A program made the translations under genes and the position numbers. From Candidatus Hydrogenedentota bacterium (GTDB lineage: Bacteria; Hydrogenedentota; Hydrogenedentia; Hydrogenedentales; CAILVY01), in assembly GCA_903837785.1 (NCBI GenBank), contig CAILVY010000211.1, positions 1 to 55,255 of the forward strand: 55,255 bases of DNA. The letters run 5' to 3'. This document shows positions 24,528 to 36,031 of the stretch, piece after piece; the first letter of the stretch is position 1; the number at the start of each line of letters is the position of its first letter. The notes under the pieces were generated by a model. The model was not told where the DNA came from and did no database searches. It saw nothing but the letters and a program-made list of their open reading frames with translations.

Positions 24528-24796
24528 TATAATCACCGCGACAGGGGGAAAGGAACGGCATCCTTTCCCCTTATGTCGTCTCTGGTGCGCCGGGATGGAT
24601 GGTTGCATTTGCTTAAGAGTGGTGTGCTTGAGCCAAATCGACGCAGGCGTTTCAGGGTGGGGCCAACTCGATACGATCCTCCCTCAGGGGCTGGGCACGT
24701 CTCTGCTTCCGCGGCGTGCCTGTCGGTGGGGGGGCTTCCACAACGGGGAGAGTCCAAGGAATTCCAACAACTTGAGCATGGGGAAAGGCTGAGATT
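24528..24796 (+). promoter_or_regulatory. Perfect -10 box and long structured leader of the chemoreceptor
   Basis: TATAAT occupies 24528-24533, with no clear -35 at the usual distance. Three hairpins follow in the ~255-base leader. The first is a perfect 10-bp stem, GGGGAAAGGA / TCCTTTCCCC (24545-24570), right at the expected transcript start. The second is at 24608-24617 paired with 24627-24637, with one bulge. The third is GGCACG (24694-24699) with CGTGCC (24715-24720). A GGGGAAAGG ribosome site lies just before the ATG at 24797. I looked for cyclic-di-GMP riboswitch signatures and saw none. Confidence 0.4.
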
Positions 24797-26875
24797 ATGG
24801 CCACACGTGTAAGTCTGCGCACGAAGTTGATCTGGACGGCCATCCCAATGGCCGCGCTGCCCCTGTTGATACTTGGAGCGCTCGTCTTGTGGCAAAACGG
24901 CAAGATGGTCAGCATCGCCTCCGAGGAATGCACAACCCTCGCCTATGATCAATTGGATCACATCGTCCAGGGGGTCTACGCGAATTGCGCGGCACAGGAG
25001 GAACTCCTGCAACACTTCGTCAATAACGCGCTCGAAGTGGGCCGCCATCAGATTCTGGCAGGCGGCGGCATCAAGTTTGATGCCGGTCAGCCGGTCGCCT
25101 GGGACGCGGAAAATCAGCTCACGCACGAGAAGAACCGCGTCTCGCTGCCGCGCATGTGCGTGGGCGATACGTGGCTCGGGCAGAATGCCGATGCAAAGGC
25201 TCCATCCGTCATCGTGGACGAGGTGCGCAAACTGGCCGGCGTGACCTGCACCTTCTTCCAGCGGATGAACGAGCGCGGGGACATGCTTCGCGTATGCACG
25301 AATGTCGTGTCCAAGGAGGACAAACGGGCCATCAGCACGTACATCCCCGCCGCGGAAGAAGACGGCAGGCCCAATCCGGTCATTGCCAAGCTCCTCAACA
25401 AGGAACCCTTTCGAGGGATGGCCTTTGTCGTGGACCGCTGGTATGTCACCGCTTATGAACCGCTCACGGACGCGCAGGGCGCCGTAACCGGCGCCCTCTT
25501 CGTCGGCGTGCGCCAGGAAAGCGGCACCGCCCTGCGCGACAGCATCCGGGCCACGAAAGTCGGAAAGACCGGTTATGTCTTCGTCCTGAACGGCCAGGGC
25601 CGCACCAAGGGACAATATGTCGTGTCGCAGGGCGGCAAACGCGACGGAGAGAACATCTGGGAAGCCAAAGACGCCGGCGGACGCCTCTTCATTCAGGAGA
25701 TGTGCGAAAAGACCGTCGCACTGAAACCCGGTGAGATTGCCGAAATGCAGTACCCCTGGAAGAACCAGGACGATCCCGCTCCCCGCATGAAGGTCGTCCG
25801 CCTGATGTACTTCGCGCCGTGGGACTGGGTGATCGGCGCCGGCTCCTATGTGGACGAGTTCCACGCCGCACGCAACCGGATGCAGACCGTTGGGCGCACC
25901 AGCAATATGATCCTCGGCGGGGTGCTGGTGGCCACCCTCGTCCTCACTACGCTTATCTGGCTGATCGTGGCGCGTGGGCTGACCCGCCGCATCGCCCAAG
26001 TGGCTTTCGGGATCCAGAGCGCGGCCGACCAGGTCACCGCGGCCTCCGGCCAGGTCGCCTCCTCAAGCGAGGCCATGGCGGAAGGCGCCACGGAACAGGC
26101 CTCCTCAATCGAAGAAAGCAGCGCGGCCTTGCACGAATTGTCGGCCATGGTTGGGCAGAACGCCAGCAACACACAGCAAGCCAATGCCATCATGAATGAC
26201 ACCCGGCAAGTGGCGGAGGAGGGGGGCCGGCAGATGACGCAGATGACCTCCGCCATCGGCGCGATCAAGAAATCCTCGGACGAAACCGCCAAGATTGTCA
26301 AGACGATCGAGGAAGTGGCCTTCCAAACCAACCTCCTCGCGTTGAACGCCGCCGTCGAAGCCGCCCGCGCAGGCGAAGCCGGCAAAGGCTTCGCCGTCGT
26401 CGCGGAAGAGGTCCGCAATCTGGCGCAGCGCAGCGCCCAGGCGGCGAAATCCACCGCCCAACTCATTACGGATTCGCAGCAAGCCTCGCAGAATGGCGTG
26501 CAGGTCACCCAGGAACTCGCCAGGGTGCTTGATTCCATGCAGAGCAGCGTCAACAAAGTCGGCGCCCTCGTGTCCGAGATCGCCGCCGCCTCCAAGGAAC
26601 AGGCGCAAGGCGTCGATCAGATTTCGACCACCATTTCGCAAATGAGCCAGGTCACCCAGTCAAACGCCGCCAATGCCGAGGAATCGGCCGCCTCCGGAGA
26701 AGAACTGGCCGGACAAGCCCACGAACTCCAGGCCATGGTCCTGGACCTGCTGGCCGTGGTCCACGGCAATCATGGCGTGGATCAGCATGAAGACGTCGAA
26801 TTCGAGAACCCGCCGACGGTGAATCGCCGGCGTCAACCGGAAGCGCGCCCCTTACTCCCCTTCAACAACCGATAG
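24797..26875 (+). CDS. Methyl-accepting chemotaxis protein with Cache-type sensor
   Basis: The 692-residue receptor has a first membrane helix (about residues 13-32), a large periplasmic sensor of the Cache_3-Cache_2 type (residues 40-365, with [39 protein letters not shown] and [15 protein letters not shown]), a second helix (about 374-395) and a cytoplasmic signalling coiled coil. Its tip ([20 protein letters not shown]) is the CheA/CheW contact site. A clear HAMP domain is not obvious after the second helix. No C-terminal NWETF-type tether is present. No che genes are nearby. A long structured leader precedes it, and a strong hairpin follows the stop. Confidence 0.93.
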   Translation: MATRVSLRTKLIWTAIPMAALPLLILGALVLWQNGKMVSIASEECTTLAYDQLDHIVQGVYANCAAQEELLQHFVNNALEVGRHQILAGGGIKFDAGQPVAWDAENQLTHEKNRVSLPRMCVGDTWLGQNADAKAPSVIVDEVRKLAGVTCTFFQRMNERGDMLRVCTNVVSKEDKRAISTYIPAAEEDGRPNPVIAKLLNKEPFRGMAFVVDRWYVTAYEPLTDAQGAVTGALFVGVRQESGTALRDSIRATKVGKTGYVFVLNGQGRTKGQYVVSQGGKRDGENIWEAKDAGGRLFIQEMCEKTVALKPGEIAEMQYPWKNQDDPAPRMKVVRLMYFAPWDWVIGAGSYVDEFHAARNRMQTVGRTSNMILGGVLVATLVLTTLIWLIVARGLTRRIAQVAFGIQSAADQVTAASGQVASSSEAMAEGATEQASSIEESSAALHELSAMVGQNASNTQQANAIMNDTRQVAEEGGRQMTQMTSAIGAIKKSSDETAKIVKTIEEVAFQTNLLALNAAVEAARAGEAGKGFAVVAEEVRNLAQRSAQAAKSTAQLITDSQQASQNGVQVTQELARVLDSMQSSVNKVGALVSEIAAASKEQAQGVDQISTTISQMSQVTQSNAANAEESAASGEELAGQAHELQAMVLDLLAVVHGNHGVDQHEDVEFENPPTVNRRRQPEARPLLPFNNR

Positions 26876-26895
26876 CACCGGCTGATTTTGCGGGC

Positions 26896-26935
26896 GGGCG
26901 CCCGGGCCAATCCGGGCGCCCCTCGTGTCTTTCCC
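26896..26935 (+). terminator. Hairpin terminator after the chemoreceptor
   Basis: GGGCGCCCGG (26896-26905) and CCGGGCGCCC (26912-26921) form a perfect 10-bp stem with a 6-base loop, about 20 bases after the stop codon. The T-rich tail is weak (TGTCTTT). Confidence 0.5.
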
Positions 26936-26939
26936 GCCT

Positions 26940-26969
26940 TTGACGCGAGGGAAGGCCCCCCGATACAAT
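26940..26969 (+). promoter_or_regulatory. Promoter for the DUF1015 gene
   Basis: TTGACG (26940-26945), 18 bases and TACAAT (26964-26969) lie 37 bases before the start codon. Confidence 0.55.
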
Positions 26970-27006
26970 AGGGCAGGGTCTGGGGCGTTTCACGGAAAGG
27001 ATGGCC

Positions 27007-28260
27007 ATGCTGCACGTTCAAGGGTTTCGCGGGCTTCGTTTCAATCCGGAAAAGACCGGGTCGCCGGATCGGGTCCTGACACCGCCCTACGACGTCATCT
27101 CCCCCCAGCAATGGGAACGTCTGGCGGCCGAAGGCCCCTACAACATGGTCCATCTCATGCTGCCGACGGCCCGGGGCGGCCGGGACAAGTATCAGGCGGC
27201 CTCGGATTCGCTAGAGGCTTGGCTGGCCGAGGGCGCCCTCTTCCAGGATGCGAACCCTTCGTTCTATCTGCTCCGGCAACGCTTCGAAGATGTCGAAGGC
27301 GCCACGCACACGCGGCGGGGTTTCTTTGCCGCGGTCCGGTTGCCGGAAGAGGGCGAGCGCCTAATCCTGGGTCATGAACGCACTTTCCCCAAGCCGGTCG
27401 AGGACCGGCTGCGGCTCATGGAAGCCACCCGCGCGGATCTCGAACCGGTCTTCGGCCTGTACAAGGATCCGAATCATGCGCTGGCGCCCATGCTTAACCA
27501 GATGGACAAGCGGCCCGCCGATATTGCCGCAACCACGATGGACGGGGCCCGGGCCGAGCTCTGGCGCGTGGACGCCCCGGATTCCGTCACCGAGTTCTTC
27601 CGGGGCCAAACGCTCTACATCGCCGATGGCCACCACCGCTTCCGCACCGCCTGCCTCTATCGCGACGCCATGCGCGAGAAACACCCCGAAGCCGGCCCGC
27701 AGGCCCACGACTACGTGATGATGGGCCTGGTCGCCCTTGACGATCCCGGCCTCAAGATCTACCCGACCCACCGGCTGCTGCCCACGCCCGAGGGATTCGA
27801 CGCCAAGGCCTTTCTGCGCACCCTGAAAAAATGGTTCGATATCGAGAAGGAAGAGAACGATCTCGCCGTCACGGTTCGCCGGAAACGCGCGCGATGCGCC
27901 CTCGGCGTCGCAATTCACGGCCAGGGCGACTTTGTCCTGTCGCTGAAAGATGTGGACCGCATCGACCTCCTGGGCGACGATCACGGCCCGGCCTGGCGCG
28001 ACCTCGACGTCGCCGTACTGCACCGCGGCATCCTCGAACAGGTCCTGGGGCTTCCGGAAGGCGCCGTCTTCGGCTATGAGCATGATGCGCGGCGCGCGCT
28101 CGAGGCGGCCCACGCGGGCGAAACCGGCCTTGCATTCATTCTGCGTTCCACCCGCGCCGATCAGATCTGCGCGTGCGCGGACACGAACGAACCCATGCCC
28201 CAGAAGTCCACGTACTTTTTCCCCAAGCTGCCCAGCGGGGGCGTGCTCTACCACTTCTGA
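27007..28260 (+). CDS. DUF1015-family protein
   Basis: The 417-residue protein matches DUF1015 (COG4198) over its length. Near the start is VLTPPYDVISPQQWERL, in the centre LYIADGHHRFRTACLYRD with the family's HHRF motif, and at the end a KSTYFFPKLPSGGVLYHF tail, all typical. The function is unknown; the HHRF motif resembles that of ParB-type nucleotidases, so nucleotide binding or hydrolysis is possible. I place the start at the second ATG (27007) because the GGAAAGG site abuts the first one at 27001. It is a single gene with its own promoter and converges on the glucosidase-like gene. Confidence 0.88.
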   Translation: MLHVQGFRGLRFNPEKTGSPDRVLTPPYDVISPQQWERLAAEGPYNMVHLMLPTARGGRDKYQAASDSLEAWLAEGALFQDANPSFYLLRQRFEDVEGATHTRRGFFAAVRLPEEGERLILGHERTFPKPVEDRLRLMEATRADLEPVFGLYKDPNHALAPMLNQMDKRPADIAATTMDGARAELWRVDAPDSVTEFFRGQTLYIADGHHRFRTACLYRDAMREKHPEAGPQAHDYVMMGLVALDDPGLKIYPTHRLLPTPEGFDAKAFLRTLKKWFDIEKEENDLAVTVRRKRARCALGVAIHGQGDFVLSLKDVDRIDLLGDDHGPAWRDLDVAVLHRGILEQVLGLPEGAVFGYEHDARRALEAAHAGETGLAFILRSTRADQICACADTNEPMPQKSTYFFPKLPSGGVLYHF

Positions 28261-28304
28261 TACGGAACGTCCTGTCAACGGCCTGTGACCCGCCACAACG
28301 CCGT

Positions 28305-30971
<2,667 letters not shown>

Positions 30972-31073
30972 CCGCCCGGCTCCTCGGGTTCCACACCTGC
31001 TCCTGCAACACGGGAGGCCCAGGAAAACATCCCCGGCCAAGGGCGCACCCCGTGGCCCGGCGCTGCCTGAAAT

Positions 31074-31083
31074 TGTGCGCACA
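31074..31083. promoter_or_regulatory. Palindrome TGTGCGCACA between divergent genes
   Basis: This perfect 10-bp palindrome lies 103 bases before the glucosidase start and 94 before the cyclic-nucleotide-protein start. Its position suits a shared operator; the factor is unknown. Confidence 0.3.
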
Positions 31084-31176
31084 GTGATTTTTATGAAGAA
31101 TTGCGGTAGAATCGGCAGGGTACGAACCGGGCGGCAAAGAAGCGCGTGCCCGGTCCAAGTGAAGGGGAAAGGCGCC

Positions 31177-31620
31177 ATGACGGACGAGAACAAGTATCTG
31201 CGCTACGCCGAAAAGATCCGCATCTTCAACGGACTCATTCCGGAAGAAGTGGAGTACATCCTCCATCACGGAAAGATCCTCGTGTTCCGCGAAGGAGAGA
31301 CTGTATTTCACGAGGGGCAACTCGGCAGCAACCTCTTCATTGTCCTCAGCGGCAAGATCGCCATCTACAAGAAGAACAAGTCCATCGCCACGTGCACCGT
31401 GGGCGACGCCTTCGGCGAGATGGCCGTGTTGAACCACGAACCGCGCACCGCCACCGCCGCCGCCGTCAAGGAAACGAAGCTCTTCACGCTCGACGAGAAG
31501 CAGATTAACGAGATCCTCGAGAAGCACGTCGCCGTGCGCCTGCTCCTCAACATCATCCACGTCCTCAGCGAACGCCTGGAAGACGCCAACGAGCGCATCG
31601 CCGGCGGCACATTCGCCTGA
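31177..31620 (+). CDS. Cyclic-nucleotide-binding domain protein
   Basis: The 147-residue protein is a single CRP-type cNMP-binding domain: FNGLIPEEVEYIL, a beta-roll with FREGETVFHEGQLGSNLFIVLSGKIAIYK, then the phosphate-binding cassette AFGEMAVLNHEPRTATAAA. It lacks the helix-turn-helix of CRP/FNR regulators, so it is more likely a stand-alone sensor or an adaptor. GAAGGGGAAAGG precedes the ATG. It lies divergent from the glucosidase gene and ends before a strong hairpin. Confidence 0.88.
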   Translation: MTDENKYLRYAEKIRIFNGLIPEEVEYILHHGKILVFREGETVFHEGQLGSNLFIVLSGKIAIYKKNKSIATCTVGDAFGEMAVLNHEPRTATAAAVKETKLFTLDEKQINEILEKHVAVRLLLNIIHVLSERLEDANERIAGGTFA

Positions 31621-31650
31621 ATCTGCGGCGCCGCACTTCTCAAGAGGCCG

Positions 31651-31677
31651 CCGCGGCCGGAGCTCCTCCGGCCGCGG
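31651..31677. terminator. Hairpin between converging genes
   Basis: CCGCGGCCGGAG (31651-31662) and CTCCGGCCGCGG (31666-31677) form a perfect 12-bp stem with a 3-base loop. It lies between the cyclic-nucleotide gene stop and the small ORF stop, so it may end transcripts from both sides, although there is no T-run. Confidence 0.5.
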
Positions 31678-31703
31678 GCAAGTGGGACAGTCTCTTGGGA
31701 GGA

Positions 31704-31838
31704 CTATCCCTTCTTGAGAGCATCGATGGCGCTGCGGACGTCAACGATAGTGAGCGCGGTTTGCGAGATCTTGCTCAGCAGATCCGGATTGATGAGTGCT
31801 TTGGCGGGCCTCTTCTGCGTAACCGAACGGATGTGCAT
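31704..31838 (-). CDS. Small 44-residue protein downstream of the porin
   Basis: A 44-codon frame runs from an ATG at 31838 to a TAG at 31704. A very good GAAAGGAAAGG ribosome site stands a few bases upstream. The peptide starts MHIRSVTQKRPAKALIN and ends in an amphipathic-looking segment (TIVDVRSAIDALKKG). It is basic at the N-terminus, has no membrane helix and no cysteine, and I recognise no family. It lies 85 bases downstream of the porin stop on the same strand and could share its transcript. The hairpin at 31651-31677 follows it. Evidence is the ribosome site, position and residue balance only. Confidence 0.45.
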   Translation of the reverse strand: MHIRSVTQKRPAKALINPDLLSKISQTALTIVDVRSAIDALKKG

Positions 31839-31923
31839 GCTAACCTTTCCTTTCTATGCCTTGCGTTCGCCTGCCGGTTTCTTCAAGCGAAACGTTGTTG
31901 GGTTGCTTCCTCGATCCTCCTGA

Positions 31924-33498
31924 TCAGAACGTGAGTTTTGTCTCCGCATACAGGTAGTCCGCATCCTTGCCATCCCGGCCGCCGGTAAAGCCCAGGCCGT
32001 TGGCCACGGAGAAGTTTCCGCGTGCGGCGCCGCCGCCCGTGAAGAAATGCCCCCAGCCCGCCTCGAAGGCAAGGTCTTTCGAGTAGTCGTACTTGGCGCT
32101 CACGAGCGTTTCCCAGCCAAGGTCCTTGGAATTGGGTTGCGTCCACAGGCGAAGGATCGGAAGGGTGGAGATGGGCGCATCGAATGCCGCCACTGCCTGG
32201 AAGTACGAGAGCCCCGTGTTAACCGTCAGCTTGTCAAAGAACTTGGCGCTGCCGCCCAGGCGCGCAATCCAGCAGTTGCTGAGGTCCGTGCTGTCGATGA
32301 AATTGCTGTACTCGAAGTTCGAGAAGAGCCGGTTGAAGCTGACGCTGGCGCGCGGCTTGTAGAAGGGATAGACGGCCGCCGCTATCGTATGCCAGGCGTC
32401 GAGCTTGCGGTTGTCCTGGCCGCCGAAGTAGACACCGCCCGCATAGACGCGCGGCGTGAACTTCGTGTTGAACGTGTAGCCGATCTCCGTGTTGCCGGCC
32501 CAGGTGTTCCACTTCGCCTGGTCATCCCCATATACCGAGGCGAAACCGGCCGACGCCAGCGAGAACGTGCTGCCCGCCTGATCCGCATTGCCGAATTGAT
32601 AGGCGGCCTCGGCATTGTAGTCGAAGGCCCCGATGCCAAAAGCGTCGAACGTGCCTGCGCCGCGCAGCGCAATCGTGTGCAAGTTAGTCACCCCGTAATC
32701 GTCGACTCCGAACTGCTTCTCCACCCAGTCCGCAATGGGCGATCCCTTCGTGTCCGCCACCGCGCGGGCGTCGCGCGCATAGAGCCAGTACGCTTCGAGC
32801 ACCTGGTTCTCAATCCCCTCATAATGGGCGTACGCGGCATACAGGTCCACGTCGCCGTCCTGTTCCACGCCGGGTTGTGAGGCCGCCTTCGCCCACACCG
32901 CCCCCAGGAGCAGCTTGTCGATGGGCGCGTAGGAGAGGTGGACCGCGTCAAACGACAATCCCGTGAAGAAGACCTTGCCCGAGTCGTTGTTCCCCAGAAG
33001 GAACCCGTTCCCCAGTTGGAGTTCCTGCCGGCCGACCCGCAAATGAATCGGCAAGCCGAACATCTTGTCCGCGTCGATATACGCCTGATACATCTCGAGG
33101 TCGTCCGAGGAATTCGCGCGGCCGTCCGCGCCGGTGAGGTAGTTCGCCGAGCGGAAATCCTCGCCCCAGATGTCGAAACTGTCCAGTTCCACGAAGGCCG
33201 AGACGTTGTCCGTGAAGTCGGCCTTCACACCCAGCTTCGTCCTCTGCTCCACCCCGGAGTAACTCGTTCCTTTGTCGCTCCACGAGAATATGCTCGAGAT
33301 GGGCGTGCGCCCCGGCGACGAGGGATGGCGCAGGCCCGCGTTCACGAGGTTCGGATTGTCCGAGGTCGCGGGCCCCGTGAAGTAGTTCCCGCGAATGCGT
33401 ATCTGGCCGCTCACCTCAACGTTCTGCAGTTCCGCGCCCGCCGGCCAGCCCAGCGCCAGCATCACCGCCATCAACCCTATTGCTCGTGTGCCACACAT
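31924..33498 (-). CDS. Alginate-export-type outer-membrane porin
   Basis: The 524-residue protein has a signal peptide (first 22 residues, ending GAEL) and the alternating pattern of an outer-membrane beta-barrel. Motifs include VSGQIRIRGNYFT, FVELDSFDIWGEDFRSA, LRVGRQELQLGNGFLLGNNDSG and a C-terminal barrel strand ending in Phe (YLYAETKLTF). The GRQELxxGNGFLLGN stretch is characteristic of the alginate_exp family of sugar or anion porins. GGAGGAAAAATT precedes the ATG. A near-consensus sigma-54 promoter lies about 105 bases upstream, so expression probably depends on an enhancer-binding activator. The substrate is unknown. Confidence 0.85.
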   Translation of the reverse strand: MCGTRAIGLMAVMLALGWPAGAELQNVEVSGQIRIRGNYFTGPATSDNPNLVNAGLRHPSSPGRTPISSIFSWSDKGTSYSGVEQRTKLGVKADFTDNVSAFVELDSFDIWGEDFRSANYLTGADGRANSSDDLEMYQAYIDADKMFGLPIHLRVGRQELQLGNGFLLGNNDSGKVFFTGLSFDAVHLSYAPIDKLLLGAVWAKAASQPGVEQDGDVDLYAAYAHYEGIENQVLEAYWLYARDARAVADTKGSPIADWVEKQFGVDDYGVTNLHTIALRGAGTFDAFGIGAFDYNAEAAYQFGNADQAGSTFSLASAGFASVYGDDQAKWNTWAGNTEIGYTFNTKFTPRVYAGGVYFGGQDNRKLDAWHTIAAAVYPFYKPRASVSFNRLFSNFEYSNFIDSTDLSNCWIARLGGSAKFFDKLTVNTGLSYFQAVAAFDAPISTLPILRLWTQPNSKDLGWETLVSAKYDYSKDLAFEAGWGHFFTGGGAARGNFSVANGLGFTGGRDGKDADYLYAETKLTF

Positions 33499-33610
33499 AA
33501 TTTTTCCTCCGTTGAATTGCGAAAAGACAGGGATCTCCCGTGCTTAATTTGGACGTTCTTTTCCAGCAGCACCGGCCCCGGCATCACCACTGTTCTGCCT
33601 TGGGAGATGT

Positions 33611-33629
33611 AACGCAAATAGCGTGCCAA
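33611..33629 (-). promoter_or_regulatory. Sigma-54 promoter for the porin
   Basis: The minus strand reads TTGGCACGCTATTTGCGTT, which has both sigma-54 elements: TGGCACG (33628-33622), 4 bases, then TTGC (33617-33614). The spacing between the GG and GC dinucleotides is exact. Transcription would start near 33602, giving a leader of about 105 bases. Confidence 0.7.
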
Positions 33630-33954
33630 GCGGCAAAGCGCACAAGCCCCCAGTGTCCGGCGCGCCAGGCGCGTGCGCCATTGCGCGTCGGTCGTGCGCT
33701 GTGGGCGTCAAAGAAATAGGCCCGTTTCTCAGGGGAAAACGACCCTTTTCGCGCGCCTCCCGCAGGGCGGAGAAAGACGGCGTCTCAGGCTGGCGTGGGC
33801 CGTGACGCGTTGTCCAATCGGCGCGAAGAGGGCGTCGCGCGAAGTCCGGAACCTACCGAATGGTTTGTTCGGGGAGAGTGAAACGACCTGTCTGTCGGAA
33901 CCCACAGGGTCGTTCGGGCCACGGCATGAACGCGGGGAAAAGCGTCAAACGAAA

Positions 33955-34164
33955 TCAAGGGCGCGGGGCGTGCGTACCGGGAGTCCCTTTACGGGATTCC
34001 GCCCCGCCCGCGGACGGGGCCGGGTAGTGGGCCGACGCCGCGTTGCCCAGGAGGCGGGCAAGCAGGTTGCGCAAGACCGGCCGTCGGAGTTCGTGGCTAT
34101 CGTGCTCCTCAAAAAAGGGCCGGGAAGGGTCCTCGGGGCTGCCGGATGGACGAAGCGAACTCAT
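33955..34164 (-). CDS. Doubtful 69-residue ORF
   Basis: The frame opens at an ATG at 34164 with GGAGA 8 bases before it and runs 69 codons. The first half is polar and helical (RRPVLRNLLARLLGN), and the second half is Pro/Ala/Gly-rich low complexity. No family is recognised, and the composition is not unlike random high-GC sequence. It follows cysK on the same strand. I list it because it is the only frame with a ribosome site in the long gap. Confidence 0.2.
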   Translation of the reverse strand: MSSLRPSGSPEDPSRPFFEEHDSHELRRPVLRNLLARLLGNAASAHYPAPSAGGAESRKGTPGTHAPRP

Positions 34165-34272
34165 GACAGGGATCTCCTGGCCGCGATGCGACGATGTGCT
34201 GGCCGTGTTCTTTTCTCGTGCGGGGCGTCTGGGAGATTTCGACAACACGTTCTCATACGGTCTACCCCTTCG

Positions 34273-35211
34273 TCAGAGGATTACGGATTCTGTGAAGAGC
34301 GGCGTGCTGAGGTAGCGTTCGCCCGTGTCGGGCAGAATGACCACGATCAGTTTGTCCTTGTTCTCCGGCCGCCGGGCCACCTGCAGGGCGGCCCAGGCCG
34401 CCGCACCCGAAGAGATTCCGGCCAGCAGGCCGTCCGTTCGGGCAAGGCGCCGTCCCGTTTCCAGCGCGTCTTCATTGGTCACGGGGATGATTTCGTCAAT
34501 GATCGCCGGGTTCAGCACCTCCGGCACAAAGCCCGCTCCGATGCCCTGGATCTTGTGCGGGCCGGGTTTTCCGCCGGAGAGTACCGGCGATCCGGCCGGT
34601 TCGACGGCGACCACCTCGAAAGAGGGTTTGCGCGCCTTGATCACCTCACCCACACCCGTAATTGTGCCGCCCGTGCCCACGCCACCCACCACGATATCCA
34701 CGCGCCCGCCGGTGTCTTCCCAAATCTCTTCGGCCGTCGTGCTGCGGTGGATGGCAGGATTGGCCGGATTCCTGAACTGCTGGGGAACAAATGCCTTGGG
34801 GGTGGCGGCCGCCAGGGCTTCGGCCGCGCGAACCGCGCCCGGCATGCCTTCGCTCCCGGGCGTCAGCACCAGTTCCGCGCCGTACGCCTTGAGCAAATTA
34901 CGCCGCTCCACACTCATCGTTTCCGGCATGGTGAGGATGAGGCGGTAGCCTCTCGCGGCGGCAATGTACGCGAGCGCGATCCCCGTATTCCCACTGGTCG
35001 GCTCTATGATTACGGTGTCCTTGTCAATCAACCCGCGGGTTTCGGCGTCCTGGATCATCGCGAGGCCAATCCGGTCCTTCACACTCCCGCCCGGATTGAA
35101 GGATTCGAGCTTTGCAGCGACCTCCGCCACGAGTCCGTGCGCGGCGGCGTTGAGACGCAGAAGGGGGGTGCGGCCGATCAGTTCGGTCATGTTGTTCGCA
35201 ATGCGTGCCAT
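34273..35211 (-). CDS. cysK: Cysteine synthase (O-acetylserine sulfhydrylase)
   Basis: The 312-residue protein is a full-length type-II PLP enzyme. The PLP lysine is Lys45 in [15 protein letters not shown], and [18 protein letters not shown] binds the substrate. [19 protein letters not shown] anchors the PLP phosphate, and [13 protein letters not shown] is the CysK C-terminal signature. It replaces the acetate of O-acetylserine with sulfide to make cysteine. AAAGGAAACC precedes the ATG. It lies 45 bases after the NifX-like gene and is probably transcribed with it from the promoter at 35878-35906. Gene order and a shared promoter motif link it to metB and the Rrf2 regulator. Confidence 0.95.
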   Translation of the reverse strand: MARIANNMTELIGRTPLLRLNAAAHGLVAEVAAKLESFNPGGSVKDRIGLAMIQDAETRGLIDKDTVIIEPTSGNTGIALAYIAAARGYRLILTMPETMSVERRNLLKAYGAELVLTPGSEGMPGAVRAAEALAAATPKAFVPQQFRNPANPAIHRSTTAEEIWEDTGGRVDIVVGGVGTGGTITGVGEVIKARKPSFEVVAVEPAGSPVLSGGKPGPHKIQGIGAGFVPEVLNPAIIDEIIPVTNEDALETGRRLARTDGLLAGISSGAAAWAALQVARRPENKDKLIVVILPDTGERYLSTPLFTESVIL

Positions 35212-35256
35212 GGTTTCCTTTCTCCCGTTTGCGGCCGCGTTCGCGGGCGCGGCGCC

Positions 35257-35616
35257 CTAGGCGGCCAGGGCTTCCCTCGGCCGCGGGTCGAACCAGGACG
35301 CGGCCATCCGGCGCACCGTGTCTTCATTCAACGCGGGATCCTCATAAGGCCGGATTCCCCGTTGCGCCAGGAGCACCCGGGCGCCAAATTCGATCCCGCC
35401 TGCCATCACCGCCTGGCAATCGGAAAGCAACGCGATGATTTCCGCGAGGTGACCGAGATTCTGCCCGCGCGGGCCATGGGCAGGCCGGCCGCGCCGAACT
35501 TCCACCCGTTCCACCCGGCCCTCCCGGTTCTCGTAAACCGTGAATTCGTCCGCGTGACCGAAATCATGCCGGGCCAACGCCCCGTTCTTGCTTGCCACTG
35601 CTATACGCTCGTACAT
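35257..35616 (-). CDS. NifX/NifB-type (dinitrogenase Fe-Mo cofactor family) protein
   Basis: The 119-residue protein matches the NifX/NifB C-terminal domain fold: ERIAVASKNGALARHDFGHADEFTVYENREGRVERVEVR, then LAEIIALLSDCQAVMAGGIEFGARVLLAQRGIRPY. Outside nitrogen fixation, such small proteins are thought to carry iron-sulfur or molybdenum-type cofactors. No nif genes are present. AAGGAGG precedes the ATG. It heads a transcript with cysK, so a link to sulfur or iron-sulfur supply is sensible but unproven. Confidence 0.85.
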   Translation of the reverse strand: MYERIAVASKNGALARHDFGHADEFTVYENREGRVERVEVRRGRPAHGPRGQNLGHLAEIIALLSDCQAVMAGGIEFGARVLLAQRGIRPYEDPALNEDTVRRMAASWFDPRPREALAA

Positions 35617-35861
35617 AAAAGCCTCCTTGTCTCGAATTTGCTTCTTCGTTCTCCGGTGTGCGAAGGAATCGCCCACCGCCTGTCGTTGCCGCTTCAACTG
35701 TTTTGCCCGGGCATGGGCATGAGGCAAGAGCGCGGTCGACAGGGACAAGGGGTGCTGAAGCGTGCCCACAGGACAGCCCGCCGCGCCCGACGCCACTGGC
35801 GCGGTGCGGTGGGAGCCATATCTTGATGGGCTTGTTTCATGTACAAGTGTTCCGGGTTCTT

Positions 35862-35881
35862 TACTCAACTTAGTGCGAGTA
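35862..35881. promoter_or_regulatory. Inverted repeat over the NifX/cysK -10 box
   Basis: TACTC (35862-35866) and GAGTA (35877-35881) form a dyad with a 10-base centre that covers the -10 box and start site. The right half belongs to GAGTATAC (35877-35884), which recurs at the metB promoter (36072-36079) and, as GAGTAAAC on the minus strand, at the rrf2 promoter (37824-37831). Confidence 0.45.
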
Positions 35882-35906
35882 TACCTGCTCCCGCACCTGA
35901 AGTCAA
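35878..35906 (-). promoter_or_regulatory. Promoter for the NifX-like gene and cysK
   Basis: TTGACT (35906-35901), 17 bases and TATACT (35883-35878) make one of the best sigma-70 promoters in the window. The start site lies about 255 bases before the NifX-like ATG, so the leader is long. Confidence 0.65.
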
Positions 35907-36031
35907 GCAAAAAATATTGTATGTGGAGCGAATTTGTTTTGTATAAGGAAAGCCACTGAATGTAAAGGGGTTATGCGCATGGAGACCGGTACCCCCAGAG
36001 GATGCCAAGCGCCTGGAACGGCGCCGTGATC

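Larger units (their letters stand above)
33499..34272. other. Long intergenic space upstream of the porin
   Basis: It holds the sigma-54 promoter (33611-33629) and a doubtful 69-codon ORF (33955-34164). The minus strand repeats GGAGATCCCTGTC in two places (33523-33535 and 34165-34177), once in the porin leader and once before the doubtful ORF. The stretch 33630-33800, where activator sites would sit, shows repeated TGCGC words but no clean dyad. No other gene is convincing. Confidence 0.5.

Noticed and set aside
24528..24796. Cyclic-di-GMP-I riboswitch before the chemoreceptor
   Set aside because: The conserved GCACAGGGCAAACC-type core and receptor segment are not present.
33673..35826. A 717-codon plus-strand frame opposite cysK and the NifX-like gene
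   Set aside because: It runs antisense to two recognised genes and through the porin upstream space, with no start signal or motif.
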